A stretch of 64,000 nucleotides of DNA from DATFVA01 sp963721075 (lineage in GTDB: Bacteria > Bacteroidota > Ignavibacteria > Ignavibacteriales > Ignavibacteriaceae), in contig CAVRHV010000005.1 in assembly GCA_963721075.1 (NCBI GenBank), positions 124,001 through 188,000 on the forward strand. Direction: 5' to 3'. Shown piece by piece: positions 48,992 through 60,227 of the stretch. The stretch's first letter is position 1. Every line of letters begins with the position of its first letter. The position numbers and the translations under genes are program-made. The notes under the pieces are model-generated. The model made no database searches, was not told the origin of the DNA, and saw nothing but the letters and a program-made list of their open reading frames with translations.

Positions 48992-50023
48992 TCAGAAGCG
49001 GCCGGGGATAAGGGTACCGCATTTGGGACAGGCACCTTCTTTAAGGACATTCTTTGTAACGTCATGCCAGTCTCTTTTAAGCAGGGGGTGATGACAGGAG
49101 GGGCAAAAAGTAGTTTGACCTTCCGGATCGTGTACGTTACCGGTATAAACAAATTTTAGTCCTGTCTTTAATGCTTTACTCCTTGCCATCCTTAATGTTT
49201 CCTCAGGGGTTCTGTTCTTATCACGCATCCGGAAATCAGGATGAAAGGCAGTGAAGTGAAGGGGGACGGAATCACCCAGGTTTTTCAGGATCCAGTCGCA
49301 CTCAGCCTGTATTTCCTCGGGAGAATCATTCTCGCCCGGAATAAGCAATGTTGTAATCTCAAACCATATCCCGGTATCGTTTTTCAGCCACACCAGGGTA
49401 TCCAGAACATCCTTCAGACTTGAAAAAGTAAGTTTATTATAAAAGCGCTCGGTAAATCCCTTAAGATCAACATTGGCCGCATCTATATACTTATATACAT
49501 CCTTACGGGCTTCTTTATCGATATACCCGGCTGTTACCATAACTGAATTTATTCCTGCTTCTCTTCCGAGTTTAGAAATGTCAATCACATACTCGCCGAA
49601 GATAGTAGGGTCATTATAGGTGTATGCTATTGAAGGAACCCCATACTGTTTCGCAATGTTAATTACATCCTCTGGTGAAGCTGTAAGTGCATTAAGATCA
49701 TCGAGCTTTGCTTTACTCATTGACCAGTTCTGGCAGAATTTACACCCGAGATTGCAGCCCGCCGTTCCGAAACTGAGAACCCCTGTACCGGGATAAAAAT
49801 GATTTAAAGGTTTCTTTTCAATGGGGTCAATGGCAAATCCGGTAGGTCTTCCATATCCGGTTGTGTAAAGCTGTCCTCCGACGTTCTGCCTTATGTAACA
49901 GAATCCTGCCTGGCCTTCACCTATTTTACAATAGCGGGGACAAAGAGTGCATAACAGCTTATTTTTTTCCGCAGGCTCCCACCATTTTGCTAATTTCATT
50001 TCCATAGTTTCCATTTCAATCAT
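48992..50023 (-). CDS. amrS: AmmeMemoRadiSam-system radical SAM enzyme
   Basis: About 343 residues. A radical SAM protein of the AmrS family with the cluster motif CNLGCKFCQNWSMSKA, preceded by two further Cys pairs (CTLCPRYC, FCYIRQ), and a C-terminal zinc ribbon (CPSCHHPLL...CPKCG). AmrS usually occurs with AmrA (AMMECR1) and Memo homologues; neither gene is in this window. Its reaction is unknown. The start is uncertain: several in-frame Met codons lie close together, and a TTG at 50032 is also open. Confidence 0.88.
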   Translation of the reverse strand: MIEMETMEMKLAKWWEPAEKNKLLCTLCPRYCKIGEGQAGFCYIRQNVGGQLYTTGYGRPTGFAIDPIEKKPLNHFYPGTGVLSFGTAGCNLGCKFCQNWSMSKAKLDDLNALTASPEDVINIAKQYGVPSIAYTYNDPTIFGEYVIDISKLGREAGINSVMVTAGYIDKEARKDVYKYIDAANVDLKGFTERFYNKLTFSSLKDVLDTLVWLKNDTGIWFEITTLLIPGENDSPEEIQAECDWILKNLGDSVPLHFTAFHPDFRMRDKNRTPEETLRMARSKALKTGLKFVYTGNVHDPEGQTTFCPSCHHPLLKRDWHDVTKNVLKEGACPKCGTLIPGRF

Positions 50024-50059
50024 ACCAATCAATTCAATTTACACAAATACTTCAAGACA

Positions 50060-51497
50060 TTAAATTATCTCGAATCTCAACCAGTTTGCTCTGCTTTTTT
50101 CTGAATAGGGTGCTCCTGCAGCAAAAATAACTACATCCCCCTCCTTTACATACCCTTCTTCAATAATTACTTTTTTCGCCTTATCTACAGCAATGTGCTC
50201 TTTATGGATCTCGTCCATATGAACGGGAATTACGCCCCATCTCAGGCAAAGTTTATTCATTGTTTCAAAACTGTTTGAAAACGCAATGATCTTCGCTTCG
50301 GGACGAAATTTCGAAAGATTTACGGCTGTCCTTCCCTGAAAAGTAAAAGCAGCAATGGCTGAAGCATTTATCTGCCGGCTGATGGAGACAACTGCCTTTC
50401 CAACCGAATCAAACAAATTTTCTTCAACCTTTTCCGGTATTTTGAATTTTACTATTGGATTGAATAAATGTTTCTCAGCATTCCTGATGATATCATTCAT
50501 AATGTTAACGGTACGAACAGGATATTTTCCCACCGATGTTTCTCCGCTGAGCATGACCACGTCGGTACCGTCCCAAACCGCATTTGCTACATCAGATGCC
50601 TCGGCTCTGGTGGGAACCGGATTATGGATCATTGAGTCGAGCATCTGGGTTGCGGTGATTACAAGTTTCCCGACAGCATTACACTTACGGATTATTTCTT
50701 TCTGAATAACCGGGACCTCAGAAGCGGGGAGTTCAACGCCCAGATCTCCACGTGCAACCATAATTCCATCAGCCTGTTCGAGTATTTCGTCGAAGCGGTC
50801 GACAGCTTCACGTCTTTTCTATCTTGGCGATGACGGGTATTTCAGAATCCCTTTCTTTAAGCCACGCTTTAAGAATGGTAATATCCTCAGGCTTTCTTAC
50901 AAAAGAGAGGGCGATATAATCAATCCTGTGTTTGAGAATGAACTCAAGATCCCTGAAATCTTTTTCTGTAATACTAGGGGTAGAGAGTTTCATTCCGGGA
51001 AGATTCATCCCTTTTCTTGGTTTCAGCGTACCGCCATTTTCTATTATACAAATTACAGAATCTTCGGTTTTACCGCTGATCCTTAGGCGTATCAGTCCGT
51101 CATCAATCAGAACAGGATCACCAACAACAGCATCACTTACCAGCTCACCGTAGGAAGTTGATATCAACTTCTCATTTCCTTTCACATCCCGGGTTGTTAT
51201 CTCAATCTCATTTCCAGTGGTTAATTCTATTTCAGGCTCTGATAACTCGCCAACCCTAATTTTGGGTCCCTGCAGGTCTGCCAATACAGCCAGAGGAGTC
51301 TTTTCTTCTGTACAGGATTCATGGATATTATTAAGGAGATTCTCAAAAAAATCATAAGAACCATGTGAGAAGTTCAGTCTTACCCCATCTGCCCCAGCAA
51401 GCACCAACTTACGGATCATTTCCGCTTCATCCGTTGCGGGTCCAAGAGTGCAGAGGATTTTTGTCTTTGCAAAGACCTCGTTAATGCTCGATTTCAT
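50060..51497 (-). CDS. pyk: Pyruvate kinase (one frameshift)
   Basis: About 478 residues. Converts PEP and ADP to pyruvate and ATP. Motifs: CTLGPATDE, NFSHGSYD, LADLQGPKIRVG, the catalytic Lys region VIAKIEKREAV, MVARGDLGVE and TRAEASDVANAV. An extra base near 50813 breaks the frame right at IAKIEK; the corrected length is normal. Its ATG overlaps the stop of the Lon-like gene (ATGA), so the two are one operon. Confidence 0.96.
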
Positions 51498-53956
51498 CTT
51501 TTCTTCCTGCGAGTTCCCTGATTTTTTTCCTCACCGGGTTTTAGGGATCTGGATCTGGAATACAGATATTTTATCTTTTTTTCAACAAGGTCGAAAACAG
51601 TACCGGCCGAATAACCTTTTGCAGTTTTCTTTCCTGCCCTTACTCCTGTCAGCAGCTCAATGCCTTCTTCAACTTTAGATATAGGATAGATGTGGAATTC
51701 ACCTTTTTTAACCGATTCAACAACCTCTTCCTTAAGCATCAGTTCCTTTACATTCTGAACCGGGATAACAACACCCTGTTTTTTATTCAGGCCTCTGTTC
51801 TTACACAGATCGAAGAATCCTTCTATTTTTTCATTAACTCCTCCGATTGGCTGAACATCTCCTTTCTGGTTGAGAGAACCTGTTACAGCCAGATACTGTT
51901 TTATCGGAAGATCTGCAAGAGTTGACAGCAGGGCAAAAATCTCTGCACAGGATGCACTGTCGCCATCAACGGTACCGTAAGACTGCTCAAACACTAAGTT
52001 AGCGTTAAATGATAACGGCTGGTCCTGTCCGAACGTTTCCCTGAAATAACCGGAGATGATGAGCACACCTTTATTGTAATGTCTGCCGCTCATTCCTGCT
52101 TCACGTTCGACATTTATAATACTTCCGCTTCCGAGAGAAACTGTTGCCGTTATCCTTGTCGGCCGGCCGAAGGCATAATAATCAGTACTGTACACTGCAA
52201 GTCCATTTATCTGTCCAATCCTTTCCCCGTCAGTATCAAGCAGTATCATTTGGTCCTGAAGCATATCATCGATCTTAGATTCAAGCAGACCGTGTCTTTC
52301 CTTCGCCAATTCAAAAGCTTTCTTAACATGAGCTTCACTAATCACATTAAAGCCGTCGTCAAGAGCCCAGAAATTAGCCTCCCGGGCAATATCTGCAATT
52401 TTAGAAAACCTGGTGGTTAACTTATTCTTTTGTCCTGCGAATCTTGCACTAATCTCTATCAGCTTTGAGATAGCTGATTTATCGAACTCGCAGAGTCCTT
52501 CTTCTTTAATTAACTTCTTAATAACCTGGGCATATTCAACAATTACCTTATCCGATCTTTTAATTTCATAATCAAAGTCGGCCTTAATTTTAAACATCTT
52601 CTTAAAATCATATTCGCGTTCCGCAAGCAGGGAATAGATCCAGTCGCTTCCCAGAAGGATTACTTTGGTATCAATCTCAATAGGTTCCGGTTTAAGGATA
52701 GAAGAAGTGAACTGAAATACAGAAGGGGATTCCTGAATTTCCAGCTTATTGTAAGTCAATATTCTTTTAAGAGTGCGCCATACTCCCGGTTCCTCGAATA
52801 AGTGCAATACATTCAGCACCAGATATCCGCCGTTGGCTTTAAGCATAGAACCTGCTTTTATTTTTGTAAAGTCGCTGTACCAGCCTCCCCTGCCGTCGCT
52901 TACTTTTTCAATCGTACCGAAGAGATTTATGAAGTTAGGAGAAGTCTCAATTATAACAGGACAATCTTTTGTTTCACTATTGTCAATTATGATATTAACA
53001 TCATACTCTTTAAAGTAATCGATCTCAAAACCTTCGGGGGTCATCTGACCCTCCGGCTTCAGGCCTTTAAAGACCTGTACATTCTCCATTATATTATTTT
53101 CAACCTGGTCTATAAAATCTAATACCTTTGCATCATCATATCTGTCACGAATATTATCGATTACACTTTTAACAACCATTTCAACAGCGGCCTTCTCAAT
53201 ATCAAGCATCTTCTTCTCAAAATTCTGACTGATCTTCAGGCCCTCCTTGAAGATAACCTTCAGATCCTGCTGCAGTTCGTTATACTTATTTATTATTGCT
53301 TTTGCATCGGTTTTAGTCAGACTGCCGTCTTTTATCTTCTCGTCCAGTTGATATATCGGTACAGGTTTCTCATCTATTATCGGGTATATATCAGGGCGCG
53401 CTCCACCACCGTCAACCTTTACCTGAACAAGCTTAAAATTATCCTCCTTAAGTTTTTGATCAAAATCATTCATAAGCGCCTGTTCCTGCTCGTTATATTC
53501 CTGAACCAGCTGCTTCCTTCTTTCGGTAAACATATCGCTGTCGAGTGTTTGAGGAATTCTGTTCTTCAAAATTCCGATGGCCGAAGAAAGATCCTGCCGG
53601 AACTGTTTTGCCTTCCCGACAGAAAAAGTGAGAAGAATTGGTGTATCGGGGTCCTTAAAATTATTTACATAAGCATAGTCGCATAGGGGAGGGCAGTTAG
53701 AACTGATTTTTTCCAGCATCTTTTTTACGGTAGTGGCTTTTCCGGATCCTGAAAGGCCTGCAATGAAAATATTATAACCGGGACTTCTTAAATCAACCCC
53801 CAGTCTTATTGCCTTTAATGCTCTTTCCTGCCCGATAATCCCCTCCATCGGTTCAAGATCAATTGTAGATTCAAACTCAAAAATATCAGGATCACAATTC
53901 CATCGTAAATCTTCCGGTTTTAACTCTTCGTGTTTTGTTGGTTTAGGGTGTGCCAT
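51494..53956 (-). CDS. Lon-related ATP-dependent protease, AAA_32 type
   Basis: An 820-residue Lon relative of the putative protease group found beside or instead of classical Lon. Walker A is GLSGSGKATT, followed by an inserted coiled-coil region (about 100-300), an AAA lid, and an S16 protease domain with the catalytic Ser in DGDSASCAE and the catalytic Lys in GGVNEKIEGF. Classical Lon N-terminal PUA-like and standard Walker arrangements are missing. It probably degrades unfolded proteins. It shares a transcript with pyk. The frame is intact over 2.4 kb. Confidence 0.92.
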   Translation of the reverse strand: MAHPKPTKHEELKPEDLRWNCDPDIFEFESTIDLEPMEGIIGQERALKAIRLGVDLRSPGYNIFIAGLSGSGKATTVKKMLEKISSNCPPLCDYAYVNNFKDPDTPILLTFSVGKAKQFRQDLSSAIGILKNRIPQTLDSDMFTERRKQLVQEYNEQEQALMNDFDQKLKEDNFKLVQVKVDGGGARPDIYPIIDEKPVPIYQLDEKIKDGSLTKTDAKAIINKYNELQQDLKVIFKEGLKISQNFEKKMLDIEKAAVEMVVKSVIDNIRDRYDDAKVLDFIDQVENNIMENVQVFKGLKPEGQMTPEGFEIDYFKEYDVNIIIDNSETKDCPVIIETSPNFINLFGTIEKVSDGRGGWYSDFTKIKAGSMLKANGGYLVLNVLHLFEEPGVWRTLKRILTYNKLEIQESPSVFQFTSSILKPEPIEIDTKVILLGSDWIYSLLAEREYDFKKMFKIKADFDYEIKRSDKVIVEYAQVIKKLIKEEGLCEFDKSAISKLIEISARFAGQKNKLTTRFSKIADIAREANFWALDDGFNVISEAHVKKAFELAKERHGLLESKIDDMLQDQMILLDTDGERIGQINGLAVYSTDYYAFGRPTRITATVSLGSGSIINVEREAGMSGRHYNKGVLIISGYFRETFGQDQPLSFNANLVFEQSYGTVDGDSASCAEIFALLSTLADLPIKQYLAVTGSLNQKGDVQPIGGVNEKIEGFFDLCKNRGLNKKQGVVIPVQNVKELMLKEEVVESVKKGEFHIYPISKVEEGIELLTGVRAGKKTAKGYSAGTVFDLVEKKIKYLYSRSRSLKPGEEKNQGTRRKKR

Positions 53957-54121
53957 ATTTTACCTGCTTTCGATGAGAATTTTTAATATTCTTAAAAACC
54001 TGAAATAAAAATCTAAATATTATTGGTTTTAATTTCAAAAAAACATTCTTCTTCAGTGATTCAAGTATAATAATATACCGTAATAATTGTTATTATTGGC
54101 ACGTAAAAAATTAAATTTAAT

Positions 54122-55252
54122 ATGACTAAAGATGAAGCAAGAAAATTATTTCCCCATATACAGAAAGGGATAACCTACTTAAATCATGCAGCAACGGGAC
54201 CATTCTCTACACGCCTGCTGGACGAAATGAATGAATATTTCCGGACAAGGAGTGAAGAGAATATAGACGATTATCCCGGTTTCGTTAAGATTACCGACGA
54301 AACAAAAAATATGCTGGCTTCACTGCTGAATACTGACAGCAGTCGGATAGCGTATCTGGATAATACAACAAATGGTCTTAATCTGTTAGCTCAGGGACTG
54401 AAGTGGGAAAAGGGGGACGAGATAATACTTAATGATCTTGAATTCCCCGCTAATATATATCCTTTTATGAACCTGGAAAAAAAGGGAGTGAAAATTATCA
54501 TTGTGAAGTCTCACGATGGAATTGTCAGCGCGGAAGATATAATTGAGAAAATCACCTCCAGGACAAGATTGATATCTGTGAGTATGGTGCAGTTTCTTTC
54601 GGGCTACAGGATAGATCTGAAAAAGCTCGGTTCTGGTTGTAAGAGTCAGGGGATAATATTGAGCGTAGATGCGATACAGGGACTGGGTGCATTCCCAATG
54701 GATGTTCAGGACTGCAATATCGACTTCGTCTCCTGCGGAACACAGAAATGGATGCTCGGTCTGCAGGGACTATCATTTATTTATGTCTCAGAAGATCTGC
54801 AGCAAAAGATTGACCCTGTATACGTAGGATGGCTTGGCGTAAATGACGGGTGGAATCTTCTAGATTATAATTTATCACTTAAAGATTCTGCAGAAAGATT
54901 TCAACCCGGTTCTCTAAATTCAGCAGGAATTTATGCCCTTAATGCTTCACTTAAATTATTCAGAGATTTCGGTACAGATAAAGTTGAAGAAAATGTAATC
55001 TCAAATTCGAAGTATCTCATATCTGAATTAAAGCGAATTGGAATTGAGCCGCTTCTGCCTGCCGCCGATGATAAATATATATCGGGCATTGTTTCATTCC
55101 GGCATAAAAATGCATATTCAATCCTTGAAATACTTAAAGAAAAGAAAATCGAAGCAGCGGTAAGGGAAGGAATAATGCGTATTTCACCTCATTTTTACAA
55201 CAATGAAGGAGATATTGACAGGCTGATAGAAGGTCTTAAATTTTTAGTCTGA
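54122..55252 (+). CDS. Class V aminotransferase (cysteine desulfurase-like fold)
   Basis: A 376-residue PLP enzyme of fold type I, class V. It starts with YLNHAATGPFS, the substrate-pocket segment; the cofactor Lys is in CGTQKWMLG; LSVDAIQGLGAFP holds the PLP-contacting Asp and Gln. The closest named relatives by pattern are isopenicillin N epimerase-like and kynureninase-like proteins rather than IscS/SufS, whose Cys loop is not seen. The substrate is unknown. No ribosome-binding site is clear and no operon partner is evident. Confidence 0.85.
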   Translation: MTKDEARKLFPHIQKGITYLNHAATGPFSTRLLDEMNEYFRTRSEENIDDYPGFVKITDETKNMLASLLNTDSSRIAYLDNTTNGLNLLAQGLKWEKGDEIILNDLEFPANIYPFMNLEKKGVKIIIVKSHDGIVSAEDIIEKITSRTRLISVSMVQFLSGYRIDLKKLGSGCKSQGIILSVDAIQGLGAFPMDVQDCNIDFVSCGTQKWMLGLQGLSFIYVSEDLQQKIDPVYVGWLGVNDGWNLLDYNLSLKDSAERFQPGSLNSAGIYALNASLKLFRDFGTDKVEENVISNSKYLISELKRIGIEPLLPAADDKYISGIVSFRHKNAYSILEILKEKKIEAAVREGIMRISPHFYNNEGDIDRLIEGLKFLV

Positions 55253-55333
55253 TCTGCTATTGGGGAAATACCGGCATTTTTATAAATTATAATAAAGTTT
55301 ACAGCTTTTATAAAAGAACCCAGGAGTCACCAA

Positions 55334-55886
55334 ATGTTTTCAATGATGCGTTTATCTGCTTATCTCATAGCAGCAATAATTATCACGGCATTTTTATCAA
55401 ATACTTATTCCCAGCAGAAAGAAGATAAAGTAAGAATTAGTCCTAAAGCCTCTGTAAGCCAGACAGTTGGTTTTACAGATGTTACTATATCATACAGCAG
55501 GCCAGGGGTAAAAGGCAGAAAGATATGGGGAGGGCTGGTGCCGTACGATAAAGTATGGCGTGCAGGTGCAAACGAAGCCACAAAAATACATTCAGTACGG
55601 ATGTAACAGTTAATGGAAAAAAACTTTCCAAAGGTTCATACGGCTTTTTTGCCATCCCGGGTAAAAATGAATGGACTCTTATATTTAACAAAGTAGCTGA
55701 TCAGTGGGGTGCTTTTGAATATAATGAAGCTGAAGACGCATTAAGAATAAATGTAAAGCCGGAGAAAAATGATTTTACCGAATGGCTAAGATACGAAATC
55801 ACCAAAGACGAGTGACTCGACAGCAGTTGTCAGCTCTTGAATGGGAGAAACTTAAAGTCCCGTTTAAGCTCGAAGTAAAAATTTAA
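55334..55886 (+). CDS. DUF2911 secreted protein (three frameshifts)
   Basis: About 184 residues of a family common in Bacteroidota, function unknown. A signal peptide (ending TYSQ) precedes ISPKASVSQTVG, ISYSRPGVKGRKIWGGLVPYDKVWRAGANEATK and FAIPGKNEWTLIFN, and the end ALEWEKLKVPFKLEV. The frame is broken by a missing A near 55587 and extra bases near 55812 and 55833. Reading through all three gives a complete family sequence to the TAA at 55884. This is the densest cluster of errors in the window. Confidence 0.83.
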
Positions 55887-55896
55887 GGATAAAAAC

Positions 55897-55930
55897 AGAG
55901 GCTGTCTCAAATTCTTTCAAGACAGCCTCT
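55897..55930. terminator. Bidirectional terminator with GAGGCTGTCTCA stem
   Basis: A perfect 11-base stem (AGAGGCTGTCT/AGACAGCCTCT) with a 12-base loop and a T-rich right flank, between the convergent DUF2911 and manB genes. The 12-mer GAGGCTGTCTCA recurs exactly at 60229. Confidence 0.85.
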
Positions 55931-55938
55931 TAAATTTT

Positions 55939-57289
55939 TTATTTGCCCCGTATTATTTTTAGCAGCTCTTCTGTTTTTTCTTTCATTAGCTGTTTATCCC
56001 CGCGACTCTCAACGTTCAGTCTTATTATCGGTTCGGTATTTGACATCCTGAGGTTGAATCTCCAGTTATCATACTCAACACTTAGCCCATCGAGATGATC
56101 AATCTTACCGTCGGAATATTTCTTTTCCACTTCATCAAGCTTCGCTTTCGGGTTCTCTATCTCCGAGTTTATCTCACCCGAACATGGATATGCCGCTATC
56201 ATTTCCTCAACGAGTGTGGATAAAGGCTTATTCTCTGTAGACATCAGCTGCATAACCAGCAGGAAGGGAATCATTCCACTGTCCGAGTATGAATTTTCCC
56301 GGAAGTAGTGATGGGCAGACATCTCCCCGCCGTAAATAGCGTTGACCTCTCTCATCTTTTGTTTAATAAATGCATGCCCGCTTTTTGAGACGACGGGTTC
56401 TCCGCCGCTTTTTTTAACGATATCGATTGTGTTCCATACAAGCCGGGGGTCATGAACAATCTTTGCGCCGGGATTATTTTTAAGAATTGATTTAGCCAGA
56501 AGGCCTACTATATAATAACCCTCAATAAAATTACCCTTCTCATCAAAGAAGAAGCACCGGTCAAAATCGCCGTCCCAGGCAACTCCCAAATCGGCATGGT
56601 CCTTAACAACGGCATCAATAGTCGGTTTTCTGTTTTCTGTCAGAAGCGGATTGGGTACACCGTTAGGAAAATCGGAATCGGGCTCATTGAAAAGCTTGAT
56701 CATTTTGATCGGAAGTTGTGGTTCCAGGGCATCCAAAACCAGTCCCGCACAGCCATTGCCGGCGTTCACCACAACCTTAAAGGGTTTAATCTTCTTTACG
56801 TCATAAAACTTTTCAAGATGATTTAGAAATCCGCTCATTACGTTATCGTGGTCGACATCCCCCGGTTCCAGGTTGTGAATCTTCAGATCATCATTAAGGA
56901 TCATTTTTTCAATTTCATTGAGACCTGAATCGTAGCCTATCGGGACAGAGCCTTTTCCGACGAACTTCATCCCGTTGTACTCAGGCGGATTATGACTTGC
57001 AGTAATCATAATTCCCCCGTCTGCCTCGTATACCGGAGTTGCATAGTATATCATCTCTGTACCGCATAACCCTATATCAACAACATCAACACCGTGATCA
57101 TTAAGTCCTTTTTTAATTGCATCCGAAATAGCTTCGGAAGACTTTCCTGATATCGTGTCCAATCACCACCTTTTCGGCATCTGTCAGCTTGGCAAAACCA
57201 ATGGCAACGTCATAAGCCAGGTCGGCATTTAGTTCAGAGGGAACTTTACCTCTTATATCATAAGCTTTGAAAGAATTTATTCTATCCAT
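55939..57289 (-). CDS. manB: Phosphomannomutase (one frameshift)
   Basis: About 449 residues of the alpha-D-phosphohexomutase family; interconverts mannose 6-phosphate and mannose 1-phosphate for GDP-mannose. Motifs: FKAYDIRG at the start, the phosphoserine loop ITASHNPPEYNG, the metal loop WDGDFDRCF with FDEKGNFIEGYYIVGLLA as in CpsG/ManB, and the C-terminal RLNVESRGD-type phosphate-binding site. An extra base near 57142 breaks the frame, so a simple ORF starts 43 residues late; the true ATG at 57289 follows AAGGAGAG. Use of glucose phosphates is possible too. Confidence 0.92.
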
Positions 57290-57467
57290 TTACTCTCCTT
57301 ATAAAGGGGAAGTTGAAAAATAATTCGTAGAATTTAAAATAGGTTTTTTCTTAATTATCTATGTGCAATTTTAGATGCCTCAATTTATGAAATTTATCTG
57401 ACGATTCAAGTGAGGGGAATTTTAATAGAGAATATTTTTTCAATGGACTTTTTATTTATTACTGCTT

Positions 57468-57812
57468 ATGTTTATGCCAATTAAAAATTCTAGGGAGCTA
57501 GTTATCGATACAAAGGATACTGTTAAGTGGCACTTCGCCAAATGCAACCACTCAAAATGTAATGCTATTTTTCTGGTCAACCCTGAAGAAACCCCGGGTG
57601 AGCTTGGTTTTATTTGTCCGGAATGCAGTAAGAAGACTACCACTTCACACATTGTGCAGTGCTCCAGCTGTCGGACGATACTCAACTTTGTCAGGGCTAA
57701 TCCCAATGAAGAGAAGGTTGTTTTTAATGTCCCCAAATGTTCGCATTGCGTGGGAACAGTAGAAGATGAATGGGAAATTGAACCGCTTTATCAGCCGGAT
57801 TCATATATTTAA
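57468..57812 (+). CDS. Small protein with four Cys pairs, function unknown
   Basis: A 114-residue protein not recognised as a family. Four Cys pairs (CNHSKC, CPEC, CSSC, CSHC) are spaced to make two zinc ribbons, one at about residues 26-55 and one at about 65-95. The rest is acidic, ending in Pro/Tyr. An ATG six bases further in is also possible. A strong terminator follows, so it is a single-gene unit. It could be a transcription or RNA-polymerase-associated zinc ribbon; this is a guess. Confidence 0.6.
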   Translation: MFMPIKNSRELVIDTKDTVKWHFAKCNHSKCNAIFLVNPEETPGELGFICPECSKKTTTSHIVQCSSCRTILNFVRANPNEEKVVFNVPKCSHCVGTVEDEWEIEPLYQPDSYI

Positions 57813-57871
57813 CCTTATTCATCACACTTTTCTGCGGTAATCATATGTGATTACCAGATCAATTTAATCGA

Positions 57872-57905
57872 GGGAAACAGATATTCTGTCTGTTTCCCTT
57901 TTTTT
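57872..57905 (+). terminator. Rho-independent terminator
   Basis: Stem GGGAAACAGA/TCTGTTTCCC with a 7-base loop, followed by seven T; it closes the zinc-ribbon protein unit. Confidence 0.93.
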
Positions 57906-57993
57906 ATTTAAAGGTGTGCTTCAAATTCTTCTTTAATGAATCAAATAGTGGTAACTTTAAATTTAAGTTCGTAAAAAACTTTCAGGAAAAGAT

Positions 57994-60211
57994 ATGGATA
58001 AATTATTCAGACAGTGCTTAACAGCACTATTACTAGCAACTGCTTTTACCTTTTTACCCGGATGTTCTTCGTCACAACAGACTATGGAATCAGGACAAAG
58101 TACCGGTCAAAAAGGTGCATATTCATGGTTAAACCTGGATACTGTAAAAGCAGGTAAATTTGATATGGGGAAAATGTGGACATTCGAATATCCTCCCATC
58201 GATTACTTTCAGAAAGAATATAATTTCAAACCCACACAGGAATGGTTCGATCACGTCAGAAAATCAGCCCTGCGTTTTGCCAATTATTGTTCAGCCTCAT
58301 TTGTATCTGCAGACGGACTGGTGATGACTAACGATCACTGCGGAAGAGAAAGCGTGGCGGATGTTACTAAAGAGGGTGAAGACCTGATGAAGAACGGTTT
58401 TTACGCAGAAACCCTGGCTGATGAAAGACCTGTTCCCGGTTTGTATGTCGATCAGCTGGTACTGATCAGAGATGTTACAGATGAAATCCAGAGCGCAATG
58501 GATGAAGGCAAGACAGATGAAGAAAAATCGGCTATTGAAGACAGTGTGATCAATGAGATTAAAGACACGCGAGAAGGAGAGTACAGGGCTCAGAATACAA
58601 ATCACCCCTCTCTACAATGGCGGAAAGTTTTCAGAGTATGGTTACAAAAGATATACCGATGTAAGACTTGTATTTGCTCCTGAAACAGAGCTTGGATTTT
58701 TCGGAGGCGATCCGGACAATTTCACCTATCCGCGTTACGATCTCGATTGTACATTTTTCAGAGTTTACGATGAAAATGGAAATCCTCTGAAAACAGACGA
58801 TTACTTTAAATGGAGCGACAGCGGTGCGGTTGCGGGAGAACCTGTATTTGTTGTGGGCAATCCCGGTTCTACCGACAGACTCAGCACAATGGCTCAGCTT
58901 GAGTACGAAAGAGATATTTCTTATCCCAGAACACTGGAAATGCTTAATAATATGATTGATATGTATAAGAAAATGATTCAGGATAATCCGGAACGGAAGA
59001 GCGAGCTGCAGAACCGACTGTTTATGTTCTCCAATTCCCAGAAAGCCTATAAGGGAATGCTGGAAGGACTCCGCAATCCTGTGCTGATGCAGAAGAAACG
59101 CGACTTCGAGAAGAAGTTCAAGGCTGCAGTGATGGCTGATCCGGATCTTAAATCAAAGTACGGTGATCTATGGGATAAAATTGCCGGTACAAGACAGCAA
59201 CTGAGAGATGTGTCAAATCAGCTATTTGCCCTGTCTTTAAATCCTTTAACCACGTCTGATTTATTTTATGTCGCCGGAGATGTAGTCGATCTTGCAAATG
59301 AACTTAAGCTTCCGGAAAATCAGAGAGACGAGGATTATACAGGTGAGGCCCTCGATACAACAATCGCCGAGATATTTCCCGACAGTCTGGATATGGTAAA
59401 ACAGCGCGATCTGCTGAAGGATCAGGTAAAGGTTTTCTATGAATACCTTGGCGAAAATAATTCACTGGTCCAGAAGTTAACGGGCGGAAGAAGGGGAGAA
59501 GACGCCGTTAATTATATGCTTGATAATACTGTGCTGACAGATTCAGTGAAACTCAGGGCGCTTATTGATAAAGGTCCTGATGCGATCCTTAACTCTGACG
59601 ATCCCTTTATTTACTTTATTGTGCATACGGAGGATGCCCGCGGGGATCTCAGGAATGAAGTAAGTAAAATCCTTGATAAAGAAGGTGTATATTCGCAGGA
59701 ACTGGGTAAGGCATTATTTGCAGTATATGGTACTTCAATTCCCCCGGATGCCACATTCACGCTCCGTATATCTGACGGAGTTGTAAAAGGCTTTCCTTAC
59801 AACGGGACCGTTGCCCCGCCTTTTACTACTTTTTACGGTTTGTACGACAGGTATTATTCCTTCGGTAAAAAAGAACCCTGGAGCCTTCCTGAGAGATGGG
59901 TTAATCCGCCTGCAGATTTTCAGCTCAAAACACCATTTGACTTTGTTGCTACCAATGATATAATCGGCGGTAATTCCGGCAGTCCTGTTATAAATGAAAA
60001 TGCAGAGATAGTAGGACTTGCATTCGACGGAAACATTCAGAGTCTACCCGGGAATTTCATATATACACCCGAAGAAAACAGGATGGTTGCTGTACATTCA
60101 GCAGGACTTTTGGAAGCAGTGAAGAATATGTACAAAGCTACAAGATTAAGTGATGAACTGCGAAACGGAAAATTAACTGTAGAAAAAACTGCGGCAGGCA
60201 GATTCCACTAA
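57994..60211 (+). CDS. Dipeptidyl-peptidase of family S46, DPP7-like (one frameshift)
   Basis: About 738 residues. A periplasmic or outer-membrane lipoprotein serine exopeptidase that removes dipeptides from peptide N-termini. The signal ends in lipobox FLPGC (Cys24), where many relatives have a plain signal peptide. The catalytic His is in TNDHCG and the catalytic Ser in GGNSGSPV. The residue 18 after the Ser is Gly (AFDGN); in known enzymes Gly here gives DPP7-type preference for hydrophobic P1 residues, whereas Arg gives DPP11-type acidic preference. An extra G in 58586-58588 breaks the frame near residue 198. It suggests peptide/protein feeding. Confidence 0.93.
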
Positions 60212-60227
60212 ATAATAAATCTTTCGG

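Noticed and set aside
54097..54103. TGGCACG before the aminotransferase, like a sigma-54 -24 box
   Set aside because: No TTGC at the -12 position (an A run instead), and it lies only 25 bases before the ATG.
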